Shown piece after piece: positions 1 through 7,486 of a DNA stretch of 64,000 bases. The stretch lies in NCBI GenBank assembly GCA_900318145.1, contig ONJM01000018.1, positions 50,567 to 114,566 on the forward strand, given 5' to 3'. This DNA comes from an uncultured Eubacteriales bacterium (GTDB taxonomy: Bacteria; Bacillota; Clostridia; Christensenellales; Aristaeellaceae). Position 1 is the stretch's first letter. Each line of letters opens with the position of its first letter. The position numbers and the translations under genes were made by a program. The notes beneath the pieces were generated by a model, which saw nothing but the letters and a program-made list of their open reading frames with translations, was not told the origin of the DNA and did no database searches.

Positions 1-170
1 TCAATAAAAACCTTGATCATTTCCTGGCTCCGGACAATGATAGATCCATCATCTTTGAAGTGTTTACGGACGTAGTTGAGGAAAGCAAAGCGTTAAAGAC
101 CATTCGGAGCCTCAAGCTGGACAGCAAAGGACTTCTTAAGGGAACAATCAAAACAATCATGGGGAAATAA
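1..170 (+). CDS. C-terminal end of a protein, possibly a TPP-dependent enzyme
   Basis: An open frame enters from outside the window and stops at TAA 168-170, giving about 55 C-terminal residues. The tail contains a stretch reading IIFEVFTDVVEES, which resembles the C-terminus of MenD/acetolactate-synthase-like thiamine-pyrophosphate enzymes found in glycan clusters (typically FEVFTD followed by acidic residues). That family assignment is a recollection from a short tail and is weak. The Wzx gene starts 24 nt downstream, so the two are probably cotranscribed. The sequence is AT-rich like the next two genes. Confidence 0.4.
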   Translation, partial: NKNLDHFLAPDNDRSIIFEVFTDVVEESKALKTIRSLKLDSKGLLKGTIKTIMGK

Positions 171-193
171 CGGATAATATAAGGACCGGAATT

Positions 194-1633
194 ATGCAGA
201 AGATTAAAGAACGATACGAAGGGGTGTCTCCCAAGTTAAGGGCAACATTTTGGTTTCTTGTCTGTTCTGTTCTTCAAAAAGGTATCTCGACCATTACAAC
301 ACCTATCATTACCAGGCTGTTATCGACTTCCGAATATGGCCAGTATGGAGTATTCAATTCCTGGCTTGCTATCGTCCAGATTATTGTGACTTTGGATCTG
401 ACAGCCGGCGTCTATACAATGGGACTTGTTAAGTTCAGGGAAGAGGAGAAAGTATTTACCTCTTCCCTTCAGGGACTTAACCTGGTTCTTTGCCTCACAT
501 GGACGGTCGTTTATCTGGCTTTCCATGATTTCTGGAACTCTTTGCTGTCTTTGACGACAGTCCAGATGCTTGCGATGCTGGTAATGGTCTGGGCGACGGC
601 AGCGTTTACCTTCTGGATGACAACGCAGCGGAACCAGTTTAAATACAGGACGCTGGTAATTGCTACGCTCATTGTTTCTATTCTGAAGCCGCTGGTAGGG
701 ATCCTTTTTATCCTGAATTCTGAAGACAAGGTCACTGCCAATATACTCGGGTTGACCCTGGTTGAACTGATAGGTTATTCGGGCTTTTTTGTGATTCAGA
801 TGAACAAGGGCAGGGTGTTTTTTTCCAGAAAATACTGGAAGTATGCTTTATTGTTCAATCTTCCGCTTCTGCCGCACTATCTGGCGGGAACGATTCTCGC
901 GTCTTCAGACCGTATTATGATTCAGCATATGGTGGGATTGTCTGAGGCGGGAATCTATACGTTGGCATATTCTGTATCCATGGTAATGTCCCTGGTAAAG
1001 GATTCACTGAATAAAACAATCAGCCCCCACCTGTACCAGTGTATCAGGAAAAAAGATTATCAGAGTATTTCAAAAGTGGTATATCCGGCACTGATAATCA
1101 TTGCAATAGCAAATATAATTCTGATTGCTTTTGCTCCGGAAGTAATCAGCATATTTGCCCCAAAGGAATACATGGAAGCAATCTATGTGATTCCGCCGGT
1201 CGCCATGAGTGTGTATGTACAGTTTCTGTACCTGAGTTTTGCCCCATTTGAGTTTTATTTCGAGAAACGTATCTGGACAGCCATCGGATCCGTATCCAGT
1301 GCCCTGCTGAATTTGCTTCTGAATTATATTTTTATTCAGCTGTGCGGATACCAGGCGGCCGGATATACGACGCTGGTCTGTTATTCGATTAATTCCATGC
1401 TGCATTATTATTTCATGCGAAAAGTATGCAGGACTTATCTTGACGACGTAAAGCCCTATAATCTTAAAATACTGCTGGGAATCACAGGCGGATTCTTTGC
1501 AATAGGTTTTATCTATATCCCGACCTATTCATATCCTGTAATCCGTTTTATTCTGACGGCCGTCATTCTGGTGATCGTCTATCTCAAAAGGGCGAAGTAT
1601 CTGCCGGCACTGAAAAAAATCATCAAAAAATGA
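194..1633 (+). CDS. Oligosaccharide flippase, Wzx/MOP family
   Basis: This is a 479-residue, strongly hydrophobic protein with about 12-14 predicted membrane segments spread over its whole length. That matches the size and layout of Wzx-type lipid-linked oligosaccharide flippases of the MOP exporter superfamily. The N-terminus (after a short basic segment) carries the family-typical first helix followed by TPIITRLLSTSEYGQY, the region often conserved as TxxRLLxxxEYG. It would move undecaprenyl-linked repeat units across the membrane. It lies between a probable TPP enzyme and an SDR reductase, suggesting the end of a glycan cluster separate from the one at 29-62 kb. Codon use is more AT-rich than in the rest of the window. 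A second Wzx lies at 49770-51239. Confidence 0.85.
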   Translation: MQKIKERYEGVSPKLRATFWFLVCSVLQKGISTITTPIITRLLSTSEYGQYGVFNSWLAIVQIIVTLDLTAGVYTMGLVKFREEEKVFTSSLQGLNLVLCLTWTVVYLAFHDFWNSLLSLTTVQMLAMLVMVWATAAFTFWMTTQRNQFKYRTLVIATLIVSILKPLVGILFILNSEDKVTANILGLTLVELIGYSGFFVIQMNKGRVFFSRKYWKYALLFNLPLLPHYLAGTILASSDRIMIQHMVGLSEAGIYTLAYSVSMVMSLVKDSLNKTISPHLYQCIRKKDYQSISKVVYPALIIIAIANIILIAFAPEVISIFAPKEYMEAIYVIPPVAMSVYVQFLYLSFAPFEFYFEKRIWTAIGSVSSALLNLLLNYIFIQLCGYQAAGYTTLVCYSINSMLHYYFMRKVCRTYLDDVKPYNLKILLGITGGFFAIGFIYIPTYSYPVIRFILTAVILVIVYLKRAKYLPALKKIIKK

Positions 1634-1673
1634 AAAACTGTCTTAAACGGATACGGTTATTCGGAGGAACTGT

Positions 1674-2744
1674 ATGAAAGTCTTGATTCTCGGCGGAACG
1701 GGGGCAATGGGTAAACCCCTGCAGCAGCATCTGCTCGGCCTGGGGCACGCGGTTCATGTTACCAGCAGAAGCAGGCATGAAAACGGGGATATAATCTTTC
1801 ACTGCGGAAACGCGCATGAAAACAGCTTTCTTGAAGAGCTGCTGAAGGATGAATTCGACGTTATCGTTGATTTTATGTCTTACAAGACGGATGAGTTTGC
1901 TGCCCGCGCATCCATGCTGTGCGCAAAAACAGGTCAATACGTTTTTACCAGCTCGGCGCGTGTATACGCACCGTGCGAAGGCCTGATCACCGAGGATCAG
2001 CCGCGGCTGCTGGACGTATGTGACGATCAGAAATACCTGCAGACAGATGAATACGCGCTTACCAAAGCAAGGCAGGAAAATATACTCAGGAAATGTGGAT
2101 ATGATAACTGGACGATTGTAAGGCCGGGATTAACCTATAATTCAGAGCGGCTGCAATATGCGCTGGGTGAAAAGGAAGAATGGCTGTACCGGTATCTGCA
2201 GGGAGAAAAGATCGTTTTCCCGAAGAACATGAGCGATGTTCTGACGACCATGAGTTATGGGGATGACGTATCCGGGGCAATCGCTCGCCTGACCGGCAAT
2301 GAAGAGGCGTATGGGAAAACGGTGCATATCGCGGGAGCAAAAGCGGTCACCTGGGAAAAGGTGAACGCAATTTACAGCAGGGAACTGGAGAGAAGGTTTG
2401 GCAGAACTCCGGAATTTGTCTATATTGATGACTGGGAAAAAACAGGGAAAGCGCTCAAAAGATATTATCAGCTGAAATATGCCAGATCCGTCAGCAGGAG
2501 GTTTGACAGTTCCAGGCTTGATAGCCTGATCGGGTGCCAGCCGTTTACGGATCCGGAAATAGGATTGGCAAAATGTCTGAATGAGTTTTTTGAAAACAAA
2601 CTGAAGTTAAAAAAAATACCGTGGAATACCGAAGCATACTATAATAGGATCACAAAAGACAAAGGGAATATAAAGAGTTTCCAGCATGCGGAGAGAATAA
2701 AGTACCTGATTGGGAGATATACTCCATATTTTGATCTTCGGTGA
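1674..2744 (+). CDS. NAD-dependent epimerase/dehydratase (extended SDR)
   Basis: The 356-residue protein begins MKVLILGGTGAMGKPL, a glycine-rich Rossmann motif at the extreme N-terminus as in extended short-chain dehydrogenases. A YALTK segment in the middle (about residues 125-129) fits the YxxxK catalytic pair, and SSARVY ahead of it supplies the Ser/Thr position. The protein resembles isoflavone-reductase or sugar-nucleotide epimerase-type SDRs acting on nucleotide sugars, but the substrate cannot be read from the sequence. The start lies 41 nt after the flippase stop, behind a GGAGG-like site, so the two are likely in one transcript. The low GC matches the flippase and differs from the genes after 7 kb. 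Confidence 0.78.
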   Translation: MKVLILGGTGAMGKPLQQHLLGLGHAVHVTSRSRHENGDIIFHCGNAHENSFLEELLKDEFDVIVDFMSYKTDEFAARASMLCAKTGQYVFTSSARVYAPCEGLITEDQPRLLDVCDDQKYLQTDEYALTKARQENILRKCGYDNWTIVRPGLTYNSERLQYALGEKEEWLYRYLQGEKIVFPKNMSDVLTTMSYGDDVSGAIARLTGNEEAYGKTVHIAGAKAVTWEKVNAIYSRELERRFGRTPEFVYIDDWEKTGKALKRYYQLKYARSVSRRFDSSRLDSLIGCQPFTDPEIGLAKCLNEFFENKLKLKKIPWNTEAYYNRITKDKGNIKSFQHAERIKYLIGRYTPYFDLR

Positions 2745-2815
2745 TTTACCAGATTATTAAAGCTATATCAAAGTTCGGTGTTTTTGGAAAAGGTATTCTG
2801 TTTACTGGAAAAATG

Positions 2816-2824
2816 TGATATAAT
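2816..2824 (+). promoter_or_regulatory. Extended -10 promoter candidate
   Basis: TGATATAAT matches an extended -10 element (TGnTATAAT). No good -35 hexamer lies 17 bases upstream, as expected for extended -10 promoters. It would give a leader of about 140 nt before the LRR gene at 2971. A second possible pair, TTGGTT (2920-2925) and TATAAT (2942-2947) with a 16-base spacer, would leave almost no leader before the ribosome binding site. Confidence 0.45.
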
Positions 2825-2970
2825 TGTTCAGCATCGAAGAAAGAAAAGATGAAAAATCGGCAGTTGATGTATTTTGCTGTATATCCGAATATTCTGAGAG
2901 ATGTAAATAAAATAAGTCGTTGGTTATAATTATCACCTGGATATAATATTTTAAAAAGGAGGTGAAAGCC

Positions 2971-3606
2971 ATGAAAAACAGGAACCGTTTTGTTTTGCTG
3001 ACAGCGATCATATTTATGGCTTTCGCCTTCTGCCTGTTACTGCCGCCCGGAAAGACAGCAAAAATCGAAAACATCTTCCGGAATCCTGAGATGCTTTCAC
3101 AGGAACGGGATGAAACGCAGAAACAGATTATAAACATGCTGCCTTCTTCACTGCAAGATATCGGCGATGAGGCGTTTGAGGGAACTGCCCTCGGAAATAT
3201 TCAGCTGCCGGAATCCGTTGCCACGGTCGGTGACAGAGCCTTTGCGGACAATAAAGAGCTGCAGATGGTTCGTTTTCCGGAGAAGCTGGAACTTCTCGGC
3301 AAGAATGTATTTGCCGGCAGTGATCACGCGGTGCTGGATGTATTTGCCGGCAGCGATGTAATGATCCGCGCAATGGAAGAAGGATACCGCTTCCGTATCA
3401 TGACAGCCATTGCCAGGGCGAAAGCAAAAAAAGAATCTTTGGCGATTGCCGGTTCACTGGTTACAATCCAGAACAGCGCGCGGCAGCGAGGCATTTGTTC
3501 GGTAGAGGAAAAGGAACAAAGAACCGGAAGAACAGACGCGGAACTGAAAGCTGAAAAGAGCCAGGGAATCGCTTCTGTATATATTCAAAGCAGGTATTTC
3601 CCGTAG
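2971..3606 (+). CDS. Small secreted BspA-like leucine-rich repeat protein
   Basis: The protein has 211 residues. The start at ATG 2971 is chosen because a near-perfect AAGGAGGT (2956-2963) sits 7 bases ahead of it; the in-frame GTG at 2962 lies inside that site. It starts with a basic stretch and a hydrophobic segment (signal peptide or anchor, about residues 7-25). The middle holds two to three LRR_5/BspA-type repeats with the pattern of I..EAF followed by a hydrophobic strand and LPESV (for example IGDEAFEGTALG). The C-terminal ~70 residues are charged, with no recognised domain. BspA-like repeats bind proteins or glycans at the surface. It opens the surface-protein locus, and the same repeat type ends several of the following proteins. 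Confidence 0.7.
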   Translation: MKNRNRFVLLTAIIFMAFAFCLLLPPGKTAKIENIFRNPEMLSQERDETQKQIINMLPSSLQDIGDEAFEGTALGNIQLPESVATVGDRAFADNKELQMVRFPEKLELLGKNVFAGSDHAVLDVFAGSDVMIRAMEEGYRFRIMTAIARAKAKKESLAIAGSLVTIQNSARQRGICSVEEKEQRTGRTDAELKAEKSQGIASVYIQSRYFP

Positions 3607-3608
3607 TG

Positions 3609-3636
3609 TTGCTCATCTTTTCGAATTCCATACAAT
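3609..3636 (+). promoter_or_regulatory. Weak sigma-A-like promoter candidate
   Basis: TTGCTC (3609-3614) and TACAAT (3631-3636) are separated by 16 bases in the short gap before the FN3/EEP gene at 3661. The match is moderate and the gene may also be transcribed from upstream. Confidence 0.3.
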
Positions 3637-3660
3637 ACCAGAAAAGAGGAGTAAACACTC

Positions 3661-4242
3661 ATGAAGAAAAAAGGGATTATCAGCATTCTGCTGATTCTGA
3701 CGATGATTGTTTCCTGCCTGCTGCCTTCGTATCTGTCGGTGGCAGAAGATCTGGAACAGCCCGCAGAATCCATGACGCGGAAACTGAGTAAAGGCACAGT
3801 CCTGTATGAGGATGAGAAACTGAAGACAGAGATCGGCACGCTGGAAAAAGACGCGTTGGTGATTCTGAGCGAAAGCGGAGAAAAATCCTCCAGCGTTCTC
3901 TATGCTGTTGAAGTGAACGGAGAAAAAGAAGTAAAAACAGCATGGGTCAAGAACAAAGCGCTGAAGGATACCGATAAAGTTCGGAAGGAAGAAGATCTGT
4001 TGAGGAGCCCGTGGAAGAGCCTGCTCCCGTGGAAGAACCCGTTGAGGAACCCGCGGAAGAGCCTGCTCCCGTGGAAGAACCCGTTGAGGAACCCGCTCCC
4101 GTGGAAGAGCCCGTTGAGGAACCTGCGGAAGAGCCCGCTCCCGTGGAAGAACCCGTCGAGGAACCCGCGGAAGAGCCCGCTCCCGTGGAAGAACCCGTCG
4201 AGGAACCCGCGGAAGAGCCTGCTCCCGTGGAAGAACCCGTAG
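3661..4242 (+). CDS. N-terminal part of EEP/FN3 surface protein (SH3-like), frameshifted
   Basis: The gene starts at ATG 3661 behind AGAGGAG. The product begins with a typical signal peptide (MKKKGIISILLILTM, hydrophobic core, cleavage near residue 28). It is followed by a ~75-residue bacterial SH3-like domain with pattern GTVLYEDEKLKTEIGTLEKD and ending ...VRKEED. The real gene almost certainly continues into the acidic EEP array, but that array is in another frame, entered by a -1 shift after GAT 3994-3996. In the current frame, translation runs on through the repeats as a basic Trp/Lys/Arg/Pro sequence (units like PWKNPLRNPRKS) and stops at 4242. The SH3 block is almost identical to 18134-18375 in a paralogue that is also frameshifted at this point. 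Programmed frameshifting, a mutation or an assembly error are all possible. Confidence 0.7.
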   Translation: MKKKGIISILLILTMIVSCLLPSYLSVAEDLEQPAESMTRKLSKGTVLYEDEKLKTEIGTLEKDALVILSESGEKSSSVLYAVEVNGEKEVKTAWVKNKALKDTDKVRKEEDLLRSPWKSLLPWKNPLRNPRKSLLPWKNPLRNPLPWKSPLRNLRKSPLPWKNPSRNPRKSPLPWKNPSRNPRKSLLPWKNP

Positions 4243-5084
4243 AGGAGCCCGCGGAAGAGCCCGCCCCCGTGGAAGAACCCATAGAGGAGCCCGCTCCTGT
4301 GGAAGAACCCGTAGAGGAGCCTGCGGAAGAGCCCGCACCTGTGGAAGAACCCGTAGTGGAGCCCGCGGAAGAGCCCGCTCCCGTGGAAGAACCCGTAGAG
4401 GAGCCCGCGGAAGAGCCCGCACCTGTGGAAGAACCCGTAGAGGAGCCCGCAGAAGAGCCCGCTCCCGTGAAAGAGCCTGTTGAGGAACCCGCGGAAGAAC
4501 CCGCTCCCGTGGAAGAGCCTGTTGAGGAACCCGCGGAAGAGCCCGCTCCCGTGGAAGAGCCTGTTGAGGAACCCGCGGAAGAACCCGCTCCCGTGGAAGA
4601 GCCTGTTGAGGAACCCGCGGAAGAGCCCGCACCTGTGGAAGAACCCGTAGAGGAGCCCGCGGAAGAGCCCGCTCCTGTGGAAGAACCCGTTGAGGAACCC
4701 GCGGAAGAGCCCGCTCCTGTGGAAGAACCCGTTGAGGAACCCGCGGAAGAGCCCGCTCCTGTGGAAGAACCCGTAGAGGAGCCCGCGGAAGAGCCCGCTC
4801 CCGTGGAAGAACCCGTTGAGGAGCCCGCGGAAGAGCCCGCTCCCGTGGAAGAGCCTGTTGAGGAGCCCGCGGAAGAGCCCGCTCCCGTGGAAGAACCCGT
4901 TGAGGAGCCTGCGGAAGAGCCTGCTCCTGCGGAAGAACCCGTTGAGGAGCCCGCGGAAGAGCCCGCTCCTGTGGAAGAGCCCGTTGAGGAGCCCACGGAA
5001 GAGCCCGCTCCTGTGGAAGAACCCGTTGAGGAGCCCGCAGAAGAGCCCGCTCCTGTGGAAGAACCTGCCGAGGAGCCTGCTCCT
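4002..5084 (+). repeat. EEP spacer-coding repeat array (copy 1)
   Basis: About 1.08 kb of degenerate tandem repeats built from GAG/GAA GAA/GAG CCC codons alternating with GTN, GCN and GCT CCN codons, so the unit lengths are multiples of 3. The coded peptide is almost only Glu, Pro, Val and Ala. Because the units hold few T-rich triplets, other frames and the reverse strand are also free of stops over long distances, giving false antisense ORFs. Confidence 0.9.
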
Positions 5085-7352
5085 GTCGCAGCGCCGGAAA
5101 ACTGGAAGAAAGCACCGGTGATTAATGCCATCGAGCAGACCGGAGCCGGAAAGATCCGGATTTCCTGGAGTGTGGAAGAAGCGGCTGACGACTATATCAT
5201 CTATAGCGTTGCGGATGAGCAGTATAAAGCCATCAAGACCGTTCCCGGAAACACGTCTGTGACGCTGACCGGTATCCCGGTCGGCGCAAGCCGCTACGCT
5301 GTCCGCGCAAGGAAGACCGTCGACGGGAAGAAAGTCTACGGTGAGTATTCCGAGATCGAAGCGGTTATTGTCCGGGAAGGCTGGAAACTGGCGCCCGTGA
5401 TTTCCGCGCTGAAGCAGACCGGAGACGGAGAAGTCCGGATTGCCTGGACTGCGGAAGAACAGGCGGAACAGTATGTCGTTTACGAAGTTGTTGACGGAAC
5501 CAAGAAGACGGTCAAGACAGTGACCGGCGCGATGGAGGCAACCCTGACCAAAGTCGCTGTTGGTGCGCATGAGTATGTTGTCCGCGCGAAGCAGACAGTG
5601 GACGGCAAAGCGGCATACAGCAAGTATTCCGAAGCGGCCGCTGTGACTGTGGCCGAGGTCGAGGCAGAGGAAGCGCCGCCTGCAGCGCATGAAGCGGATG
5701 ATACATGGAAGACCGCTCCGACGATTACCAGCGCCAAGCAGACGGGTGAAGGAGAAGTCACACTGACCTGGACCGCAGAAGGCAGCCCGACAGGATTCTC
5801 TATTCGCGAGTATGTTGACGGCGCATACAAGAAACTGGGAACCGCGACAGGAACAACAAAGACGCTGACCGGCGTAACAAACGGGACGCATAAGTATATT
5901 GTGGTGCCGTATAAGACGGCAAGCGGTACAACGACCTACGGAACACAGTCCGCGCAGAAGAGCGTTTACGTGACGGATCTCTGGAGAGTAGCTCCGACCA
6001 TTACAAGCATCACCCAGACCGCGGCAGGAACCGTCAAGATTACCTGGACCAGCATTGGGAGTCCGAAAGGCTATTCGATCCGTGAATATGTCGACGGCGA
6101 CTACAAGAAACTGGGAACTGTGACAGGAACAACAAAGACACTGACCGGTGTGGCGAACGGAACGCATACCTATGTGATTGTACCGTACAATACCATAGAC
6201 GGAACAACAACATACGGATTACAGTCCGAAAAGAAGAGCATCACTGTTCAGGATACCTGGAAGGTTGCTCCGGTTATTACGAGCATCACCCAGACCGGTG
6301 ACGGGACCATTAAACTTACCTGGACACATGTCGGAAGCCCGACCGGGTATTCGGTCCGCGAGCTTGTCAACGGTGAATACAAGAAACTGGGAACCGTGAC
6401 AGGAAAAACAAAGACCCTGACCGGCGTGACAAAGGGTAAGCATACCTATGTGGTTGTGCCCTACAAGACCGCAAGCGGGTCGACGACATACGGCACAGAA
6501 TCCGCACAGAAGAGCATTACCGTACAGGATGCTTGGAAGGTTGCCCCGACAATCACGAGTATCACTCAGACCGGCGGCGCAGCTGTTAAACTGGTATGGA
6601 CCAGCGTCGGTGATCCGACAGGTTATTCGATCCGTGAGCTTGTCAACGGCGAATACAAGAAACTGGGAACCGCGACAGGAACAACAAAGACGCTGACTGA
6701 AGTAACAAAAGGAAAGCATACTTATGTGGTTGTACCGTATAAGACTGTAGACGGAACAACGACCTACGGCACGCAGTCCGCGCAGAAGAGTATTACAGTA
6801 ACGTATGCCTGGCAGGTAGCGCCGGTTATTTCCAGCGTTACCCAGACCGCGGAAGGCACGGTCAAGATTACCTGGACAGCGATCGGCAGCCCGACCGGAT
6901 ACTCCATCCGTGAGTATGTGGACGGCGAATACAAGAAACTGGGAACAGCGACAGGAAAAACAAAGACTCTGACAGGCGTAGCGCCCGGCACTCACAAATA
7001 CATCGTTGTTCCGTATCTGACGAAAGACGGCGAAACTAATTTCGGCGGTGAGTCGGCACAGAAGAGCCTGTTCGTCAAGATCATTTCCTCCGCGGACGTC
7101 GGCGTCTACACGTATGGCGTGATTGAAGGAAAGGAAAAAGAGCTGAAGATCCTGAAGTATAACGGAAACGGCACTACTTTGACTGTACCGAAGACGGTTG
7201 TGGAAGACTATTACACCATTACTGCGATCGGTGATTCCGCTTACGAAGGCAGAACGGCCATTAAGTCGATCAAGCTTCCGAACGCGATCACTTCCATCGG
7301 GAAGAAAGCCTTCAAAGGCTGCACAAGCCTTGCAACCATGACCACCTATTGA
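4011..7352 (+). CDS. EEP-array / seven-FN3 / LRR surface protein, body
   Basis: This frame carries the body of the protein that starts at 3661. The frame is open from 3978; the first start-like codon is GTG 4011, but initiation there is doubtful. Residues about 1-360 are an acidic proline-rich array of EEPAPVEEPVEEPAEEP-type units. Next come seven FN3-like modules of ~90 residues, each opening with a Trp-x-x-APxIxxxxQT pattern (first at ~5100) and carrying YSIREYVDGEYKKLGT and TYGTQSAQKS motifs in the later copies. The last ~90 residues are LRR_5/BspA-like (AIGDSAYEGRTAIKSI). The protein would be a long cell-surface stalk with a binding tip. No LPXTG sorting signal is seen. A strong terminator follows. 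Later FN3 copies are more similar to each other than to the first two, suggesting recent internal duplication. Confidence 0.75.
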   Translation: MEEPAPVEEPVEEPAEEPAPVEEPVEEPAPVEEPVEEPAEEPAPVEEPVEEPAEEPAPVEEPVEEPAEEPAPVEEPVEEPAEEPAPVEEPIEEPAPVEEPVEEPAEEPAPVEEPVVEPAEEPAPVEEPVEEPAEEPAPVEEPVEEPAEEPAPVKEPVEEPAEEPAPVEEPVEEPAEEPAPVEEPVEEPAEEPAPVEEPVEEPAEEPAPVEEPVEEPAEEPAPVEEPVEEPAEEPAPVEEPVEEPAEEPAPVEEPVEEPAEEPAPVEEPVEEPAEEPAPVEEPVEEPAEEPAPVEEPVEEPAEEPAPAEEPVEEPAEEPAPVEEPVEEPTEEPAPVEEPVEEPAEEPAPVEEPAEEPAPVAAPENWKKAPVINAIEQTGAGKIRISWSVEEAADDYIIYSVADEQYKAIKTVPGNTSVTLTGIPVGASRYAVRARKTVDGKKVYGEYSEIEAVIVREGWKLAPVISALKQTGDGEVRIAWTAEEQAEQYVVYEVVDGTKKTVKTVTGAMEATLTKVAVGAHEYVVRAKQTVDGKAAYSKYSEAAAVTVAEVEAEEAPPAAHEADDTWKTAPTITSAKQTGEGEVTLTWTAEGSPTGFSIREYVDGAYKKLGTATGTTKTLTGVTNGTHKYIVVPYKTASGTTTYGTQSAQKSVYVTDLWRVAPTITSITQTAAGTVKITWTSIGSPKGYSIREYVDGDYKKLGTVTGTTKTLTGVANGTHTYVIVPYNTIDGTTTYGLQSEKKSITVQDTWKVAPVITSITQTGDGTIKLTWTHVGSPTGYSVRELVNGEYKKLGTVTGKTKTLTGVTKGKHTYVVVPYKTASGSTTYGTESAQKSITVQDAWKVAPTITSITQTGGAAVKLVWTSVGDPTGYSIRELVNGEYKKLGTATGTTKTLTEVTKGKHTYVVVPYKTVDGTTTYGTQSAQKSITVTYAWQVAPVISSVTQTAEGTVKITWTAIGSPTGYSIREYVDGEYKKLGTATGKTKTLTGVAPGTHKYIVVPYLTKDGETNFGGESAQKSLFVKIISSADVGVYTYGVIEGKEKELKILKYNGNGTTLTVPKTVVEDYYTITAIGDSAYEGRTAIKSIKLPNAITSIGKKAFKGCTSLATMTTY

Positions 7353-7390
7353 CAGGGACTGCTATCCGAATAACAGTACCTGAACAGGTT

Positions 7391-7421
7391 CCGGCCCGGA
7401 TTATTCCGGGCCGGTTTTTTT
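7391..7421 (+). terminator. Rho-independent terminator
   Basis: A perfect 10-bp GC-rich stem (CCGGCCCGGA / TCCGGGCCGG) with a TTAT loop is followed by a run of seven T. It closes the transcript of the EEP/FN3 gene, 38 nt after its stop. Confidence 0.93.
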
Positions 7422-7486
7422 ATCCAGACAGATGGAACACTGTTTTTTCAGGACAAATATTCGGGAAAAAGCAGGAGGTAAAAAAG

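Noticed and set aside
2962-2964. GTG 2962 as the start of the small LRR gene.
   Set aside because: It overlaps the AAGGAGGT ribosome binding site that serves ATG 2971.
4002-5084. CRISPR array or regulatory DNA repeat.
   Set aside because: The units are coding, contiguous without spacers, multiples of 3 and in frame with large surface proteins.
4816-5121. Plus-strand basic Trp/Lys/Arg-Pro ORFs inside the EEP arrays as separate genes (also at 12906, 13443, 18752, 24921).
   Set aside because: They are out-of-frame readings of the array without a start signal. Only the one continuous with the 3661 signal peptide deserves mention.
3613-6167. Several long minus-strand ORFs (up to ~755 codons) opposite the EEP/FN3 gene, and similar ones at 12760-14112, 17952-19505 and 24431-26737.
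   Set aside because: They translate to simple Ser/Thr/Gly/Ala, Arg/Pro/Leu or Phe/Gly/Leu repeats that mirror the EEP codons, have no ribosome binding sites, and exist only because the repeat lacks triplets that give stops on the other strand.
7349-7486. Upstream extension of the transglutaminase gene (in-frame from 7349).
   Set aside because: The extension runs through a perfect terminator hairpin; the ribosome binding site and signal peptide both point to ATG 7487.
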